In this document: piece by piece, positions 62,129 through 64,000 of the stretch
How positions within the stretch are numbered: position 1 is the first letter of the stretch
Layout: every line of letters starts with the position of its first letter
From: Solirubrobacteraceae bacterium
GTDB taxonomy: Bacteria > Actinomycetota > Thermoleophilia > Solirubrobacterales > Solirubrobacteraceae
Direction of reading: 5' to 3'
NCBI GenBank assembly: GCA_017882445.1
Contig: JADGPK010000010.1
Span: 1 to 64,000, forward strand
Length of the DNA: 64,000 nt
Notes under the pieces: generated by a model
Databases searched by the model: none
What the model saw: only the letters and a program-made list of their open reading frames with translations
Told to the model about the DNA's origin: nothing
Program-made: the position numbers and the translations under genes

Positions 62129-64000
62129 GCCCCGGCGAGGTCGAGCACGGCGCATCAGAGCTCGCGGCGCGCTCGCGCGTGGTCCTGCGGCGCAGCATCG
62201 GCTCGCCGATCCTCTTCTCGATCGTCTACACGTCGCTGGCGAGCGCGATCTACTTCTCGCTCGGCGTGATCGCCGGCCACGCGCTCGGGCTCACGCCGGT
62301 GGTGTTCCTGTTGGCGGCGCTGCTGTTCGCGCTGACGGCGATCACCTACGCCGAGGGTGCGTCCCTGCACCCGGAGCGCAGCGGTTCGACCGTGTTCGCG
62401 CGCTACGCCTTCAACGAGCTCGTGAGCTTCATCGCCGGCTGGGCGATCCTGCTCGACTACATCATCCTGATCGCCGTAACGGCGTACTCGGCGACGCAGT
62501 ACCTGCGTGAGTTCTGGAGCCCACTGGGCCAGCACGACGAGGCGCTCGCGCTGGCGCTCGCGTTCATCGCGCTGGTGGTGCTGGTGAACATCCGTGGCTT
62601 CGGCGGACGTCGCGCACGGCGGATCGGCATGCTCGTCATAGCCGACCTGGCCCTGCAGGGGTTCGTTGTGGTGCTCGGGCTGGCGCTGTTCTTCAACCCG
62701 CACACGCTGCTGAGTCCGATCCACCTGGGGCGCTCGCCGAGATGGTCGGACCTCGTCTTCGCCCTGACCATCGCCGCGATCTCCTTCACGAGCCTCGAGT
62801 CGGCCGCGGGGCTCGCCGGTGAGATCAGGATCACCCGCCGCGCGCTGAAGCGCGTGGTGTTCAGCGGCACCGCCACGGTGGTTGTGCTGTATGCCGGGAT
62901 CGCGCTGGTGGCGGTGACGGCGCTGCCGGTGCACGCGGGCCACACGGAACTGGCCAGCCGCTACATGAACTCCCCGATGGTGGGCGTCGTCGTGCACATG
63001 CGGCCGCACTGGCTGGCCGAAGCGTTGAAGTACCTGGTGGGGGGGCTGGGGACGCTGACGCTCCTGGCGGCCGCCAACTCGGCGATGCTCGGCCTCTCGC
63101 GGCTGGCGTATTCGCTGTCCACCAATCGCCAGATCCCGAGCGGCCTGGGGCGGCTGCATCCCGTGCGCTCGACTCCCTATGTTCTGATCATCCTGGCGGG
63201 CCTCATAGCGGCGGGGCTGGCGGCGACGGAGGACCTCGACTTCCTGATCGGCATCTACGCCTTCGGGGCGATGCTCGCGTTCACGATCGCCCACCTGTCG
63301 ATCTGCCGCCTGCGCTATTCGGAGGGCCACCTCGACCGTCCCTACCGGGTGCCGATGTCGGTGCGGGTGCGCGGCGGCGACCTGCCGCTGCCGGCCGTCT
63401 TCGGGGCGGTTGCCGCGGCGGCGGGCTGGGTGGCGGTCCTGGTCGTCCACGAGCCCGCTCGCTACGTGGGGCTCGGGTGGATGGCGCTCGGCCTGGCTGG
63501 GTACGTGGTCTACCGCCGCGCTGACGAAACGTCGCTGCTGCGGCGCGTGACCGTCTCGCCGGAGATCCTGCGCGCCGAGCAGCCGCGGGAGCGCGACTAC
63601 GGCTCGGTGCTCGTGCCGCTGTTCGGCACCGACCTCGACGACGACATCGTGCAGACCGCAGCGCTGCTCGTCTCGGGCGAGCCGACCGACGAGGCGGCGA
63701 TCGACACTGCGACGATCGAGGCGCTGTGGGTGTTCGTCATTCCGATGTCGCTGCCGTTGGACGCGAGCCTGCCCGACGCACACATCAAACACGCCCGCCA
63801 GGTGCTCGCGCGAGCCAAGGCCGTGGGGGAGGAGTACACCGGCGTGCACGTGGCCACCGCCACCGTGCGGACGCGCCGCGCGGGCTACGCGATCGTCGAC
63901 GAGGCGCGCAGGCGCGGTGTCGAGGCGATCGTGCTCGGCGCCGAGGAGCCGTCGCTGATCCGCGGCGGCGCGCGCCTCGGGGGTTTGGGAGGACAGCTGG
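62125..64000 (+). CDS. APC-family permease with C-terminal universal stress domain, cut by window end
   Basis: The frame stays open to base 64000 (625 codons), so it was absent from the ORF track. It starts MSPGEVEHGASELAARSRVV and has the APC core SPILFSIVYTSLASAIYFSLGVIAG, ITYAEGASLHPERSGSTVFARYAFNELVSF and FTSLESAAGLAGEIRIT. From about residue 495 a Usp-like domain follows (SVLVPLFGTDLDDDIVQTAALL, GVEAIVLGAEEPSL). It is clearly related to the permease at 19769-21661. The substrate is unknown and the C-terminus is missing. Confidence 0.88.
   Translation, partial: MSPGEVEHGASELAARSRVVLRRSIGSPILFSIVYTSLASAIYFSLGVIAGHALGLTPVVFLLAALLFALTAITYAEGASLHPERSGSTVFARYAFNELVSFIAGWAILLDYIILIAVTAYSATQYLREFWSPLGQHDEALALALAFIALVVLVNIRGFGGRRARRIGMLVIADLALQGFVVVLGLALFFNPHTLLSPIHLGRSPRWSDLVFALTIAAISFTSLESAAGLAGEIRITRRALKRVVFSGTATVVVLYAGIALVAVTALPVHAGHTELASRYMNSPMVGVVVHMRPHWLAEALKYLVGGLGTLTLLAAANSAMLGLSRLAYSLSTNRQIPSGLGRLHPVRSTPYVLIILAGLIAAGLAATEDLDFLIGIYAFGAMLAFTIAHLSICRLRYSEGHLDRPYRVPMSVRVRGGDLPLPAVFGAVAAAAGWVAVLVVHEPARYVGLGWMALGLAGYVVYRRADETSLLRRVTVSPEILRAEQPRERDYGSVLVPLFGTDLDDDIVQTAALLVSGEPTDEAAIDTATIEALWVFVIPMSLPLDASLPDAHIKHARQVLARAKAVGEEYTGVHVATATVRTRRAGYAIVDEARRRGVEAIVLGAEEPSLIRGGARLGGLGGQL

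Noticed and set aside
62155-63849. 564-residue minus-strand ORF opposite the second APC permease
   Set aside because: It is a shadow; the plus frame has the membrane helices and conserved motifs but runs off the window, so it was missing from the track.

Overview
The window is high-GC DNA, densely packed with genes. GTG and ATG starts are common, ATGA/GTGA stop-start overlaps are frequent, and several genes look leaderless (a -10-like hexamer 6-7 nt before the start codon). Gene content (rpsA-coaE-uvrB-DivIVA-uvrA, panC-panD-panB, tsaE-tsaB-rimI-tsaD, Rex, DUF1844, K+-independent H+-pyrophosphatase, PduO-type adenosyltransferase) fits a free-living, mostly aerobic actinobacterium. My best guess is class Thermoleophilia (Solirubrobacterales-like). 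That is inferred from gene content only. I see no rRNA, tRNA, CRISPR or insertion sequence.

Layout. 0-3 kb: a lytic-transglycosylase/NlpC-like gene open at the window edge, an FAD-dependent ferredoxin-reductase-like enzyme, and a VapBC-like toxin-antitoxin pair. 3.1-10.6 kb: a cobalamin riboswitch followed by six overlapping or abutting genes. These are three exported proteins with DUF4430 (transcobalamin beta-like) domains, EcfT, a double-ATPase EcfA, and an S component fused to a six-repeat alpha/alpha barrel like the transcobalamin alpha domain. I read this as an ECF-type vitamin B12 capture-and-import system that uses the two domains of animal transcobalamin/intrinsic factor in split form. 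A cob(I)alamin adenosyltransferase lies just downstream. 12-17.7 kb: three-gene transhydrogenase pntAA-AB-B, glpD, folP. 17.8-19.1 kb: a Rho-like protein that lacks several catalytic elements of Rho. 19.2-22.3 kb: an unknown gene and APC permease/universal stress proteins.

22.3-31.6 kb (minus strand): a Kdp potassium locus in the unusual order [kinase-kdpE]-CaCA exchanger-small membrane peptide-kdpF-A-C-B-kdpD(N-terminal)-usp. KdpD is split in two, and a tandem operator lies upstream of the structural genes. 31.7-38.6 kb: TIGR01777 epimerase, ACT-malic enzyme, polA, YdcZ-like membrane protein, a remnant of an epimerase C-terminus, and an FAD reductase. 38.6-48.6 kb: rpsA, coaE, lytic transglycosylase, uvrB, DivIVA-like protein, uvrA with a perfect SOS box, an acyltransferase and a nitroreductase. 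48.6-53.8 kb: the pantothenate/beta-alanine genes, a biotin-carrier/carboxyltransferase fusion, and a type-4 uracil-DNA glycosylase ending in a clamp-binding motif. 53.8-54.1 kb: a gene-free stretch with a terminator, a sigma-28-type promoter, a second hairpin and short repeats. 54.1-64 kb: the t6A genes with rimI, a glutaredoxin-like protein, Rex, a GCS2 ligase, DUF1844, H+-pyrophosphatase, a small membrane protein, and a second APC permease/Usp that runs off the end.

Themes. DNA repair (polA, uvrA, uvrB, UDG) and cation/energy coupling (Kdp, CaCA exchanger, H+-PPase, transhydrogenase) are well represented. The B12 locus and the Rho-like protein are the most novel parts.
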